In this document: in pieces, positions 52,251-61,768 of the stretch
Position numbering within the stretch: the stretch's first letter is position 1
How the letters are laid out: each line of letters opens with the position of its first letter
Assembly (NCBI GenBank): GCA_944322605.1
Contig: CALUPD010000001.1
Coordinates: 1 to 64,000 of the forward strand
Direction: 5' to 3'
Source: an uncultured Bacteroidales bacterium
Lineage (GTDB): Bacteria; Bacteroidota; Bacteroidia; Bacteroidales; UBA932
Length of the DNA: 64,000 nucleotides
Notes under the pieces: generated by a model
The model's input: the letters and a program-made list of their open reading frames with translations, nothing else
Databases searched by the model: none
Told to the model about the DNA's origin: nothing
Program-made: the position numbers and the translations under genes

Positions 52251-52838
52251 TTATTTGGCAGCAGCCGCAGCGGCAGCAGCGTTTCCGAGTGCTGCACGGG
52301 TCATTTTGACAGCGCAGATGATTGTAGCCTTAGGAGATACGATCTGTACATTGTCGAATGACAGGTCCTTTGCTGTTATTGTCTGTCCAAGCTGCAAGGA
52401 GGTGATGTCTATTTCGAGGGTGTCAGGCAATTTGTCCAAAGGAGCGCAGATCTTGAGCTTTCTTGATGAAACAAGCAGCTTTCCGCCTTGTTTTACGCCT
52501 TCGGAATTACCTGTGATCACGATAGGAACGTCGATTGTTACAGGTTTCTTGTCTGAAACTATAAGGAAGTCTGCATGTATGGTTTCGTCTGTGACAGGGT
52601 GGAACTGCAAGCTGTGCACGATCGATTTGTATTCTTTTCCGTCTATGTTCAGATTGACGATGTAGGAATTAGGAGTGTGGGTCACAGCCTTGAATTCTTT
52701 TGCGTTTACATAGAACAGGACATTTTCGATGCCTTGTCCGTAAAGCACGCAAGGGATTTTTCCTTCTTTCCTGACAGCTTTCATCGCAGATTTTTTAATG
52801 ACCTCTCTGCTTTGGCCGTTCAAATTGATTTCTTTCAT
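52251..52838 (-). CDS. rplY: 50S ribosomal protein L25 (Ctc type)
   Basis: The 195-residue protein binds 5S rRNA. Residues ~1-95 are the L25 core ('MKEINLNGQSREVIKKSAMK', GKIPCVLYG, 'THTPNSYIVNLNIDGKEY'), and ~100-185 the C-terminal TL5/CTC beta domain ('VPIVITGNSEGVKQGGKLLV', 'LEIDITSLQLGQTITAKDL'). It ends in a short poly-alanine tail (GNAAAAAAAAK). ATG 52838 is used; the frame upstream to 52904 covers the leader. pth follows. Confidence 0.96.
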   Translation of the reverse strand: MKEINLNGQSREVIKKSAMKAVRKEGKIPCVLYGQGIENVLFYVNAKEFKAVTHTPNSYIVNLNIDGKEYKSIVHSLQFHPVTDETIHADFLIVSDKKPVTIDVPIVITGNSEGVKQGGKLLVSSRKLKICAPLDKLPDTLEIDITSLQLGQTITAKDLSFDNVQIVSPKATIICAVKMTRAALGNAAAAAAAAK

Positions 52839-52876
52839 GAAATTAAAATTTAAAAATGTGTTACTCAGTTCTTTCA

Positions 52877-52902
52877 GAACCCCATTGCACCAAAAAGGGT
52901 TC
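52877..52902 (-). promoter_or_regulatory. Leader hairpin of rplY-pth
   Basis: GAACCC (minus 52902-52897) pairs with GGGTTC (52882-52877) around 14 nt, and an adjacent GTTCT/AGAAC stem overlaps it, in the leader 40-65 nt before ATG 52838. A -7 box TATCTTTG (minus, 52929-52922) places the start just upstream. Alternative pairings could regulate the operon; this is inference. Confidence 0.45.
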
Positions 52903-53029
52903 ATCCTTTTTTAGCTGGCTGCAAAGATAGTCAAATTTTTTAAATGCAGTGTATTCCGGCATGAATTTGGATATATCTATTTAAGAAAGGGCGGGTTGCC
53001 GTCGCAGAGGGTTCTTTTGCTTGATAAAA

Positions 53030-53060
53030 TTTGCGCAATCCGGAACAATGGTTATCTTTG
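53030..53060 (+). promoter_or_regulatory. Promoter of the rubrerythrin gene
   Basis: TTTG (53030-53033), 19 nt, then TATCTTTG (53053-53060): exact consensus. The start near 53067 gives a ~110-nt leader that contains a CCTGTGCC/GGCGCAGG hairpin (about 53108-53138). The rest of the 337-nt gap between rplY and this gene shows no ORF. Confidence 0.8.
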
Positions 53061-53175
53061 TGGTAAATTTTAATAATTATTAATAAATAGTATTTAAAAT
53101 AAATAAGCCTGTGCCGCAGCAACGCTGATGGCGCAGGAGGTTTTAGAAAAGACACACTTTAAAATACAAAATGAT

Positions 53176-53736
53176 ATGAGCAAGAAATGGATTTGTACGG
53201 TATGCGGTTATGTTCACGAAGGTGATACTCCGCCAGAATTTTGTCCTCAATGCAAGGTTCCTGCAAGCAAGTTCAAGGAACTCGTGGAAACAGAAGGCGA
53301 ATTGACTTGGGCCGATGAACACAGGATAGGCGTTGCCAAGGATGTCGATCCTGAGGTTTTGGAAGGTCTCAGGTCTCATTTCAACGGTGAATGCTCGGAA
53401 GTCGGGATGTATCTGGCCATGAGCCGCCAGGCAGACAGGGAAGGGTATCCTGAAATTGCGGAAGCTTATAAGAGAATCGCTTTCGAGGAAGCCGAGCATG
53501 CTGCCAAGTTCGCTGAACTTCTCGGGGAAGTCGTATGGGATACAAAAACCAATCTGAAAAAGAGAATGGAAGCCGAAGCCGGAGCGTGCGAAGACAAAAA
53601 ACGCATCGCCACTAAGGCCAAACAGCTGAATCTGGATGCCATCCATGATACTGTCCATGAAATGTGCAAGGATGAAGCAAGGCACGGACAGGTTTTCCAG
53701 GGACTTTACAAGAGGTTTTTCGGGAACAAGAAATAA
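53176..53736 (+). CDS. rbr: Rubrerythrin with N-terminal rubredoxin (reverse rubrerythrin type)
   Basis: The 186-residue protein protects anaerobes by reducing hydrogen peroxide. A rubredoxin-type iron site lies at the N-terminus (C7, C10, C23, C26), followed by a ferritin-like di-iron four-helix domain (~45-186) with ligand motifs [22 protein letters not shown] and [10 protein letters not shown]. Classical rubrerythrin has rubredoxin at the C-terminus; this order is the reverse type known from Clostridium. ATG 53176 is chosen because the upstream frame covers the leader. Confidence 0.94.
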   Translation: MSKKWICTVCGYVHEGDTPPEFCPQCKVPASKFKELVETEGELTWADEHRIGVAKDVDPEVLEGLRSHFNGECSEVGMYLAMSRQADREGYPEIAEAYKRIAFEEAEHAAKFAELLGEVVWDTKTNLKKRMEAEAGACEDKKRIATKAKQLNLDAIHDTVHEMCKDEARHGQVFQGLYKRFFGNKK

Positions 53737-53895
53737 ACAGGCATGCGCCATGCCTTGAAAGCGGGCATGAATAAAAGGAAATGCTGTTCCGGAATTGTAT
53801 TCGGGACGGCATTTTTTGCCGATGGCCGTGCCGGGATGAAAGGGAGTCGGGCTTTCATCAAGCCGTACTGTTTTTGGCGACATTGCCGCGGGAAT

Positions 53896-53934
53896 GAAAA
53901 ACGGGCGGTGTCGCGCAATTGCGATACCGCCCGT
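53896..53934 (-). terminator. Intrinsic terminator after the deoxyhypusine-synthase-like gene
   Basis: On the minus strand ACGGGCGGTATCGC (53934-53921) pairs with the complementary arm 53914-53901 (one G-U pair), loop of 6 nt, then TTTTT. A weaker T-poor tail on the plus strand makes it less effective for rubrerythrin. Confidence 0.85.
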
Positions 53935-53985
53935 TCTGTCTGTCATTGGTTCAGATCCGGCTATCCGTGATTTCCGGTCTTGCCT

Positions 53986-54960
53986 TTACCATCCTAATAC
54001 GTAAGCGAACATGAGCGGCGCAACGATGGTCGCGTCCGATTCCACGATGAATTTAGGAGTATCGATGTCCAATTTTCCCCATGTGATCTTTTCGTTCGGA
54101 ACGGCTCCGGAATAAGAACCATACGAGGTTGTCGAATCGGAGATCTGGCAGAAGTATTTCCATAGCGGAGTTCCTGTCCATCCGAGATCCTGTTCCATCA
54201 TAGGGACTACGCATATCGGGAAGTCTCCGGCCGTGCCGCCTCCTATCTGGAAGAATCCTACTCCTTTTCCTGCGGAATTGTTCTTGTACCAGTCGGTGAG
54301 GAACATCATTGTTTCGATTCCGTTCTTTATGATGTGCGGATCGAGTTCTCCCTTGATGCAGTGAGCGGCGAATATGTTTCCTGTCGTGCTGTCTTCCCAT
54401 GCCGGAACGACGATAGGAATATTCTTTTCGCATGCGGCAAGCACCCAGCTGTCCTTAGGGTCGATTTCATAATACTGTTCAAGAACGCCGCTGCGCAGGA
54501 GCCTGTACATTACTTCGTAAGGAAGCAGCCTTTCTCCTTTTGCCTGCATGTCTTTCCATACGTCGAGAAGATGGTGTTCGAGCCTTCTGAAAGCTTCCTC
54601 TTCAGGAATGCAGGTGTCGGTGACCCTGTTCATATGGTTGTCGAGCAACGCTTTTTCCTGTTCAGGAGTAAGGTCCCTGTATCCCGGAACCCTGTAATAA
54701 TGCGAATGGGCGACAAGGTTCATTATGTCTTCTTCGAGGTTGTTGGCAGAGCATGACACGATGTGTATTTTGTCCTGTCTTATCATTTCGGCAAGCGATA
54801 TGCCGAGTTCCGCTGTACTCATTGCACCGGCCATGGCCAGCATCATTTTCCCACCGTCCTGGAGGTGTGCTTCGTAAGCTTTCGCTGCATCCACTAACGA
54901 TGCCGCATTGAAGTGGCGGTAGTGATGAGTGATGAATTGTGAAATAGGTCCTTTATTCAT
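53986..54960 (-). CDS. Deoxyhypusine-synthase-like protein
   Basis: The 324-residue protein is homologous to eukaryotic/archaeal deoxyhypusine synthase: 'MMLAMAGAMSTAELGISLAE', 'IHIVSCSANNLEEDIMNL', PIVVPAWEDSTTG, GGGTAGDF and the C-terminal 'ITWGKLDIDTPKFIVESDA'. The Lys in WGKLD (about residue 296) corresponds to the catalytic lysine that accepts the aminobutyl group. Bacteria lack eIF5A, and relatives such as homospermidine synthase use polyamine acceptors; here a polyamine role is only inferred. It diverges from lysA, and the divergent spacer holds -7 boxes for both (TAAATTTG minus 55065-55058). Confidence 0.92.
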   Translation of the reverse strand: MNKGPISQFITHHYRHFNAASLVDAAKAYEAHLQDGGKMMLAMAGAMSTAELGISLAEMIRQDKIHIVSCSANNLEEDIMNLVAHSHYYRVPGYRDLTPEQEKALLDNHMNRVTDTCIPEEEAFRRLEHHLLDVWKDMQAKGERLLPYEVMYRLLRSGVLEQYYEIDPKDSWVLAACEKNIPIVVPAWEDSTTGNIFAAHCIKGELDPHIIKNGIETMMFLTDWYKNNSAGKGVGFFQIGGGTAGDFPICVVPMMEQDLGWTGTPLWKYFCQISDSTTSYGSYSGAVPNEKITWGKLDIDTPKFIVESDATIVAPLMFAYVLGW

Positions 54961-55078
54961 TTTATGTAGTATTAAAATTATAACCCGTGAATGCGTATGC
55001 AATTACCGTGCTATGCGTGTTCTATTTCATTGGCGAACATATGCATTGCCGAATATGCAAATTTATCAAAATTATCCT

Positions 55079-55086
55079 TACTTTTG
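55079..55086 (+). promoter_or_regulatory. -7 box for lysA
   Basis: TACTTTTG matches the consensus; start near 55093 gives a leader of about 20 nt before ATG 55114. A minus-strand counterpart (55065-55058) serves the divergent gene. Confidence 0.45.
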
Positions 55087-55113
55087 TATGATAATGGGTT
55101 TTATTGGAATTTT

Positions 55114-56286
55114 ATGTTGAGAGAAGGCATCGCAGGGGCGTTCGCCAGGATGAAGACCCCGTTTTATTATTACGACCTTGACCTGCTGAGGGCGACCGTT
55201 TCGGATTATATGAAATATATGGACCGGTACGGGTACAGGGCTCATTATGCGTTGAAGGCGAATTCCGATCCGAGAATAGTCTCGATTATCAGGGAAGCCG
55301 GATTCGGCGCAGACTGCGTGAGCGGGAACGAAGTGAGGTTCGCTTTGGAATCGGGGTTCGCTCCTGAAAAAGTGGTTTTTGCAGGGGTGGGGAAAAGCGA
55401 CGAGGAAATAAGGTTCGCTCTGAAATCGGATATCCTGTATTTTAACTGCGAATCGATACAGGAGATAGAAGTGATTGATTCTATTGCCGGCGGAATGAAA
55501 AAAAAGGCCCGTGTCTCCGTAAGGATAAATCCTGACGTCGACGCGCACACCCATTCTTTTATAAGCACAGGAAGGGACGAAGACAAGTTCGGGATAGGGA
55601 AGTGGGCGTTCGACAATGTGGCCGACGTTCTCGGTGTATGCACCAACATAGATTTCAAGGGACTGCATTTCCATATTGGCTCGCAAATTGCCGACATGGG
55701 GGTTTTTAAGGAATTATGCCTGAATGCCAATGAAATATGCGCGTATTTCGAAAGCAAGGGACTCGATGTGGCAAACGTCAGCCTCGGAGGCGGCCTCGGT
55801 GTCGATTATGAAGATCCTGAAACCAACAGCATGCCTGATTTCGAGGCTTATTTCAAGGTTGTCAGAGAGAATCTCGATGTCAGGCGTCTGGACGGCAGTC
55901 CGGCGATGGTCCATTTCGAGCCGGGAAGGTCGATAGTCGCGCAATGCGGATACCTCATATCCAGGGTCCTTTTCATAAAAAACGGCCTGAACAAGGATTT
56001 CGTCATTTTGGACGCCGGGATGACGGACCTTCTGCGGCCTGCGTTTTACGGCGCGGCTCATAAAATAGAGAACCTTACGTCGGAAAGCGGGAAAAACGTT
56101 TATTACGATGTAGTAGGCCCGGTATGCGAGTCTTCCGACAGGTTTTCGCCCAAATGCCTGTTGCCTGAAACGAAAAGGGGAGATATTTTTGCCATATGTT
56201 CTGCCGGCGCATACGGCAGGGCGATGTCGATGAGGTATAACCTGAGGGATATTCCGGCATCGTACTATTCGGATGACATGAAATGA
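55114..56286 (+). CDS. lysA: Diaminopimelate decarboxylase
   Basis: The 390-residue PLP enzyme converts meso-diaminopimelate to lysine. The Schiff-base Lys 48 is in YALKAN, with 'DCVSGNEVRFALESGF', FHIGSQI, 'VSLGGGLGVDYEDP', FEPGRSIVAQCGY and the active-site CESSD near the C-terminus, which distinguishes it from arginine or carboxynorspermidine decarboxylases. The frame upstream to 54991 runs into the divergent gene's promoter. ffh follows after 21 nt. Confidence 0.96.
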   Translation: MLREGIAGAFARMKTPFYYYDLDLLRATVSDYMKYMDRYGYRAHYALKANSDPRIVSIIREAGFGADCVSGNEVRFALESGFAPEKVVFAGVGKSDEEIRFALKSDILYFNCESIQEIEVIDSIAGGMKKKARVSVRINPDVDAHTHSFISTGRDEDKFGIGKWAFDNVADVLGVCTNIDFKGLHFHIGSQIADMGVFKELCLNANEICAYFESKGLDVANVSLGGGLGVDYEDPETNSMPDFEAYFKVVRENLDVRRLDGSPAMVHFEPGRSIVAQCGYLISRVLFIKNGLNKDFVILDAGMTDLLRPAFYGAAHKIENLTSESGKNVYYDVVGPVCESSDRFSPKCLLPETKRGDIFAICSAGAYGRAMSMRYNLRDIPASYYSDDMK

Positions 56287-56307
56287 AAGAAAAAATAATT
56301 ATAGGAT

Positions 56308-57642
56308 ATGTTTGAGAATTTAATCGACAGGATAGAGAACTCTTTCAAGATACTGAAAGGTGAAGGGAAAATAACAGAGATAAATGTCGCAGAGACATTG
56401 AAGGACATACGCAAGGCGTTGCTCGATGCGGATGTCAGCTACAAGATCGCCAAGAATTTTTGCGACGACGTCAAGAAAAAGGCATTAGGGCAGGACGTGC
56501 TCAAATCAGTCAAGCCGGGCCAGATGATGACTAAGCTCGTGCATGACGAGCTTGCCGCCCTTATGGGAGGAGAGGCGACGGACATAAACCTCAAGGGCTC
56601 TCCTGCGGTAGTCCTCGTAGCCGGGCTTCAAGGTTCCGGAAAAACCACATTCTCCGGAAAACTTGCCTTGAATTGCAAGTCCAAGAGGGGCTTGAGGGTT
56701 TTGCTCGCTGCCTGCGACGTGTACAGGCCGGCCGCTATCGACCAGCTTAAAGTCCTTGCAGAGCAGATCGGAGTCGATGTCTATACGGAAGAAGGTTCGA
56801 AGGACCCTGTCGGAATCGCTTCCAACGCCGTGAAAAAAGCCAAGGCTGAAGGTTACAGCGTGGTGATAATAGATACGGCGGGACGTCTCGCGGTAGACGA
56901 GGAGATGATGGAAGAGATAGCTTCCATAAAAAATGCGGTAAAGCCGACCGAGACATTGTTCGTGGTGGATTCCATGACGGGACAGGACGCCGTAGAAACG
57001 GCCAAGGCTTTCAATGACAGGCTGGATTTCGACGGAGTCGTCCTGACGAAATTGGACGGGGATACAAGAGGCGGCGCTGCCTTGTCCATAAGGGCGGTAG
57101 TGAACAAGCCGATAAAATTCATAAGCTCGGGAGAGAAAATGGAAGCTTTGGACGTGTTCCATCCGAAAAGGATCGCAGACAGGATTCTCGGGATGGGAGA
57201 CGTGGTTTCCCTTGTCGAGAAGGCGCAGGAGCAGTTCAATGAGGAAGAGGCGAGAAAGCTTCAGAAAAAGCTCATGAAGGACCAGTTCACCCTTACGGAC
57301 TTCTATAACCAGATACAGCAAATAAAGAAGATGGGCAATATCAAGGACCTCGCTTCGATGATTCCAGGAATGGGAAAGGCCCTGAAAGATGTCAATATGG
57401 ATAATTCCGCCTTCAAGAGCATCGAGGCGATAATCCTGTCCATGACATTGGAAGAACGCAACAACCCGTCCATACTTAACGGAAGCAGAAGGCGCCGCAT
57501 AGCGGAAGGCAGCGGCACTACGATCCTTGAAGTCAACAGGCTCGTAAAGCAGTTCGAGGATACCCGCAAAATGATGAAGTTCATGGCAGGAGGCGGTGGA
57601 AAGAAAGCCATGCGCGCCATGTCCTCGATGAGGAGAAGATAG
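56308..57642 (+). CDS. ffh: Signal recognition particle protein Ffh
   Basis: The 444-residue GTPase binds 4.5S RNA and signal peptides. The N domain (~1-85) precedes the G domain with GLQGSGKTT (106-114), 'DVYRPAAIDQL', 'IIDTAGRLA' and TKLDGDTRGG, and the M domain from about 300 is Met-rich ('MIPGMGKALKDVNMD', 'MMKFMAGGGGKKAMRAMS'). It is shorter than some orthologues but complete. It lies between lysA and folD, all on the same strand with short gaps. Confidence 0.98.
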   Translation: MFENLIDRIENSFKILKGEGKITEINVAETLKDIRKALLDADVSYKIAKNFCDDVKKKALGQDVLKSVKPGQMMTKLVHDELAALMGGEATDINLKGSPAVVLVAGLQGSGKTTFSGKLALNCKSKRGLRVLLAACDVYRPAAIDQLKVLAEQIGVDVYTEEGSKDPVGIASNAVKKAKAEGYSVVIIDTAGRLAVDEEMMEEIASIKNAVKPTETLFVVDSMTGQDAVETAKAFNDRLDFDGVVLTKLDGDTRGGAALSIRAVVNKPIKFISSGEKMEALDVFHPKRIADRILGMGDVVSLVEKAQEQFNEEEARKLQKKLMKDQFTLTDFYNQIQQIKKMGNIKDLASMIPGMGKALKDVNMDNSAFKSIEAIILSMTLEERNNPSILNGSRRRRIAEGSGTTILEVNRLVKQFEDTRKMMKFMAGGGGKKAMRAMSSMRRR

Positions 57643-57667
57643 ATGATGAATTTTAAATCGATATACA

Positions 57668-58540
57668 ATGGAATTGCTGAAAGGAAAACTAATTGCTGAT
57701 TCTGTAAAGAAAAGAATCAAGGAAAAAATCGAGGAAAAAGTTTCTTCCGGCCTCAGGGCTCCGCATCTTGCCGCAATATTGGTAGGGGAAGACGGAGCGA
57801 GCCTCACATATGTCGGCAATAAGGAAAAGGCATGCTCGCAAGTCGGCATAAAATCGACGGTCCTCAGGTTCCCGGACACGATAACCGAAGACAGCCTCAT
57901 AGAAGAAATAAAAAAACTGAACGGTAATCCTGAAATCGACGGATTCATAGTGCAGATGCCTTTGCCTCCGCATATTGACGAGCAGAAAATAATCGACGCT
58001 ATCGATCCTTGCAAAGACGTTGACGGCTTCAATCCCGTGAATCTCGGAAACATGGTAATCGGGCGGCCTACATTCCTTCCGGCTACCCCGTTCGGAATAA
58101 TGACTCTTTTGAAAGAATACAATATTGAAACATCCGGAAAGAACTGCGTTATCATAGGAAGGAGCAACATAGTCGGAAAGCCTCTGTCGATAATGCTTTC
58201 CGCTAAATCGTATCCCGGGGACTGCACTGTCACCCTTTGCCACAGCCATACCGGAAACGTAGGCTTGTATACAAAAAACGCGGACATAGTGGTTGCCGCC
58301 TTGGGCGTACCTCATTTCCTTAAAGCCGACATGGTAAAGGACGGGGCTGTCGTCATAGACGTCGGCATAACGAGGATTCCAGGCGAAGGCGGGTCGTACA
58401 AGCTGGCCGGAGACGTGGATTTTGAAAACGTGGCCCCGAAATGCTCGTTCATCAGTCCTGTTCCGGGCGGAGTAGGGCCGATGACAATAGTTTCCTTGCT
58501 TGAGAACACCTATAAGGCAGCATACGGGGAAAACATATAG
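57668..58540 (+). CDS. folD: Methylenetetrahydrofolate dehydrogenase/cyclohydrolase FolD
   Basis: The 290-residue bifunctional enzyme converts methylene-THF to formyl-THF. Signatures are 'YVGNKEKACSQVGI' (catalytic Lys), DGFIVQMPLPPHID, 'PATPFGIMTLLKEYNI', GRSNIVGKPLSIML (NADP loop) and PVPGGVGPMT. It starts 25 nt after ffh, so ffh-folD (and possibly lysA) may form one transcript, as in several Bacteroidota. Confidence 0.98.
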   Translation: MELLKGKLIADSVKKRIKEKIEEKVSSGLRAPHLAAILVGEDGASLTYVGNKEKACSQVGIKSTVLRFPDTITEDSLIEEIKKLNGNPEIDGFIVQMPLPPHIDEQKIIDAIDPCKDVDGFNPVNLGNMVIGRPTFLPATPFGIMTLLKEYNIETSGKNCVIIGRSNIVGKPLSIMLSAKSYPGDCTVTLCHSHTGNVGLYTKNADIVVAALGVPHFLKADMVKDGAVVIDVGITRIPGEGGSYKLAGDVDFENVAPKCSFISPVPGGVGPMTIVSLLENTYKAAYGENI

Positions 58541-58618
58541 CGCATATATTATATATAGGTATGGTGCAAAACCGGAGTGCGCAGAAAATAAAAATTAACA
58601 AAAAAATAACCAAAAAGG

Positions 58619-58648
58619 TTGATTGTAAGCAAAAGATTAATAATTTTG
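58619..58648 (+). promoter_or_regulatory. Promoter of the SusCD locus
   Basis: TTG (58619-58621), 19 nt, then TAATTTTG (58641-58648). The start near 58655 gives a ~110-nt AT-rich leader for ATG 58764. The rest of the 222-nt gap shows no ORF or strong terminator after folD. Confidence 0.6.
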
Positions 58649-58763
58649 CCTGATAGTATTTTGTGTTTGGTGTGCTTACGGCATTGCTGAAAATGCGGAA
58701 TATTAGTGAAAAACTTGAATACAAAACCCTAAAATATTTATAAACCATTAAATTATCTAGTTA

Positions 58764-61760
58764 ATGAAACAAGTGAGATTACTTATGGCAGGATTGTTCC
58801 TGATGGTTTCGAGCGCGTTGTTTGCGCAAAGAATCACAGTGAACGGTACTGTTATCGACGCGTCGACAAATGAACCCGTGCCGTATGCGTCTATCCAGAT
58901 TAAAGGTACTACTTCCGGCGTTTCATCGGACGATTTCGGTAAATTCTCTATCGATGTCGATGCTCAGGGTACCTTGATTTTTTCATCGATCGGTTATGTG
59001 ACCAAGGAAGTCGCAGTCGCTGGACAGGCTCAGATGGTCGTGAATCTCGATCCCGATGCAATCATGCTTGAAGAAACAATAGTCGTAGGTTACGGTTCAG
59101 CGAAGAAGATTTCTTCCGTTGTAGGTTCTGCAAGTACCGTAAGGGCGAAAGCTTTGGAAAACCGTCCGGTTGCCAACGCGGCAGACGCATTGCAGGGACA
59201 GGTATCAGGTTTGCAGGTATTCTCGAGTACTGGTGAACCGAGCGCAAATGTTTCCATGCGTATACGTGGTGTCAACTCGATCAACTCAGGTACTACTCCT
59301 TTGATCATCCTCGACGGCGCGCCTGTTGACATTTCAGTGTTTACGGCATTGAGCGGTAATGATATAGAAAGCATTAACGTCCTGAAAGACGCTTCTTCCA
59401 CTGCAATCTACGGTTCGCGTGCGGCAAACGGCGTTATATATGTGACAACCAAGAAAGGTAAAAGAGGCGAACGCGCCCAGGTCCAGATCAGAGGCCAGTA
59501 CGGTTTTTCAGAACTTGCCAAAAACCGCTATAACCTTATGAATTCCGAAGAATGGTGGGAATTCAATGAAACTCACATTCCTAATTTCGCGGCTCCAGGC
59601 AGTGAAATGGCTGCATACAAGGAATTCGCTCTTAAGCACAATATAAATACCGACTGGACGGATTACCTGTTCAAGAATTACACTGACGCTCCTGTATGGG
59701 GTGTTGAAGCCAGCATTTCAGGCGCAACTGACAATACTGACTACTACATATCGGTAAACCAGTTCGACCAGACGGGTTCTGCTCCGAAATCGTATTTGGA
59801 AAGGTACGGTATCAGGACAAATATCAATACCAAAGTAAATAACTGGTTGAAATTCGGTCTCAACCTCGGTTTGACATACCAGAACACTTCATCCGGAATG
59901 TTGACGAGCGGTTCAAGCAACATGAATAACGTATATAACCCTGTCAATGCTGCAAACTGGTATCTTCCATGGGCATCTCCTTATGACTACAGCGAAGGTC
60001 CTAACGGCGAGCTTATAAATAACGGGGTAAGAAGCATCATCACCGAGATGGGTGCCGATGTATGGAATCCTATGACGATTTACGAAGCCCAGAATTCTAC
60101 CAACAACTATTTCCGTGTAAATGGAAACATGTATGAAGAAATCACTCCTATAAAAGGTTTGGTTTTGCGTGCGGCTCAGGCTTTGGACGGATTGGATTAC
60201 AGGGCTACTTATGAATCCGATCCTTATGAAAACGGTCCTTTCGACGGCAATGCAATGGCGCAGGAAGTATTCCAGCGTTACATGTCAATGACTTTCACAA
60301 ATACTATCGAATATAAGTTCTCTCCTGCAAGAAACCATAATATCACTGTTTTGGTCGGCCAGGAAGCGATTCTCTCATCCGAAAACGTATTCGGAGCGAG
60401 CGTGGAAGGCATTACGGACGGAAGGTTGAATACTATAGCTGACGGTACTTCAGGACACCAGCTGTCATGGTCCGGCGGGGAAACCGTATTCAATTCTTAT
60501 TTCGCAAGGGCATCCTATGACTTTAATGACAAATACTTCATCGATGCTTCATACCGTATAGACGGTTCTTCTCTGTTCGGAAAGAACAACAGGTATGCGC
60601 AGTTCTATTCGGTAGGTTTGATGTGGAGCATCAAGAACGAAAACTTCATGAGGAATGTGTACTGGGTAAATGACTTGAGGTTCAAGGCATCATACGGTAC
60701 TACAGGTAACTCTTCCATCTCCAACTACCTTTCATACGGTACAGTCGGAGCTAACGGATACTATAACAGCCAATTGGGATGGGGCGTAGGAAATCCTGAA
60801 AACGACGACCTGACATGGGAAAAGGTAGCCAGCCTTAACATAGGTATTTCCGCAAGGCTCTTCGACAGGTTGTCAGTCAATGTCGAGTTCTACAATAAGA
60901 ATACGACCGACATGTTGATGGAAATCCCTTATTCCCTTACTACCGGTGTTGCGTCAGCTTGGGGTAATGTCGGCAGCATGAGAAATACAGGCGTTGACTT
61001 CGACTTCAATGTAGACATCGTAAGGACCAGCGACTTCTATTTCGGAGTCGGTGCCAACTTCAACTACAACAGGAACATCATCACATCCCTCTTTGAAGGC
61101 CGTGACGAATTCATCGTTACCGGTACAGGTTTGAAATACGAAGTAGGCAAGCCTCTCGGCGAAATCTATTATCCTATAAACGCAGGTGTCGATTCCCGCG
61201 ACGGACGTACAATGTGGTACGATCTGGACGGCAACCTTACCAAGCTTTATTCTGATAATCTGGCACAGTTCACCGGATTTCAGAGATATGCTCCATGGGC
61301 CGGCGGCGTGCAGCTTAATTTCCAGTGGAAAGGACTTTCAGTAGGCGCGGACTTCTCATGGATAGCAGGCAAGTATACGATCAACAACGATATGTTCTTC
61401 TTGATGAATCCAAGCAACTTGAGGGTTCACAACGGTTCTGCCGACTTGCTCGACATGTGGCAGCAGCCGGGCGATGTGACAAATGTCGCAAGGTATGATG
61501 AAGAAGTGAGGTTCGATACAAGGTTCGTTGAAAACGCTTCTTTCTTCAGGCTTAAGAATTTGCAGGTTTCATATACTTTCCCTTCGGAACTTATTCAGAA
61601 ATCCAAATTCCTGCAGGGACTTAGAATATACGCAGTAGCGCGTAACCTGTTCACGATTACTCCCTATAGAGGTTATGACCCTGAAGTCGATTCCAATCTG
61701 CAGATGGGTGTATATCCAAGTTCAAGACAGTATACATTTGGAATTGAATTAACATTTTAA
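58764..61760 (+). CDS. SusC/RagA family TonB-linked outer membrane protein
   Basis: The 998-residue protein imports oligosaccharides or peptides with its SusD partner. It has a signal peptide (to ~21, ALFAQ), a carboxypeptidase-like domain (~24-105), a TonB-box-like EETIVVGYG, and a plug domain (~115-230) with the SusC signature 'LQGQVSGLQVFSSTGEPS', 'IRGVNSINSGTTPLIILDG' and INVLKDASSTAIYGSRAANG. The barrel ends with ...QYTFGIELTF, an aromatic C-terminus. Codon choice has more CGT and GGT than neighbours, consistent with high expression. susD follows after 8 nt. Confidence 0.96.
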   Translation: MKQVRLLMAGLFLMVSSALFAQRITVNGTVIDASTNEPVPYASIQIKGTTSGVSSDDFGKFSIDVDAQGTLIFSSIGYVTKEVAVAGQAQMVVNLDPDAIMLEETIVVGYGSAKKISSVVGSASTVRAKALENRPVANAADALQGQVSGLQVFSSTGEPSANVSMRIRGVNSINSGTTPLIILDGAPVDISVFTALSGNDIESINVLKDASSTAIYGSRAANGVIYVTTKKGKRGERAQVQIRGQYGFSELAKNRYNLMNSEEWWEFNETHIPNFAAPGSEMAAYKEFALKHNINTDWTDYLFKNYTDAPVWGVEASISGATDNTDYYISVNQFDQTGSAPKSYLERYGIRTNINTKVNNWLKFGLNLGLTYQNTSSGMLTSGSSNMNNVYNPVNAANWYLPWASPYDYSEGPNGELINNGVRSIITEMGADVWNPMTIYEAQNSTNNYFRVNGNMYEEITPIKGLVLRAAQALDGLDYRATYESDPYENGPFDGNAMAQEVFQRYMSMTFTNTIEYKFSPARNHNITVLVGQEAILSSENVFGASVEGITDGRLNTIADGTSGHQLSWSGGETVFNSYFARASYDFNDKYFIDASYRIDGSSLFGKNNRYAQFYSVGLMWSIKNENFMRNVYWVNDLRFKASYGTTGNSSISNYLSYGTVGANGYYNSQLGWGVGNPENDDLTWEKVASLNIGISARLFDRLSVNVEFYNKNTTDMLMEIPYSLTTGVASAWGNVGSMRNTGVDFDFNVDIVRTSDFYFGVGANFNYNRNIITSLFEGRDEFIVTGTGLKYEVGKPLGEIYYPINAGVDSRDGRTMWYDLDGNLTKLYSDNLAQFTGFQRYAPWAGGVQLNFQWKGLSVGADFSWIAGKYTINNDMFFLMNPSNLRVHNGSADLLDMWQQPGDVTNVARYDEEVRFDTRFVENASFFRLKNLQVSYTFPSELIQKSKFLQGLRIYAVARNLFTITPYRGYDPEVDSNLQMGVYPSSRQYTFGIELTF

Positions 61761-61768
61761 ATGAGAAA

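Noticed and set aside
54991..55113. 41-residue N-terminal extension of LysA
   Set aside because: It overlaps the divergent promoter region and is unlike the family; MLREGIAGAF at 55114 fits.
56506..58287. 593-codon minus-strand open frame
   Set aside because: Antisense to both ffh and folD, which carry all their motifs; long shadow frames are expected from this codon bias.
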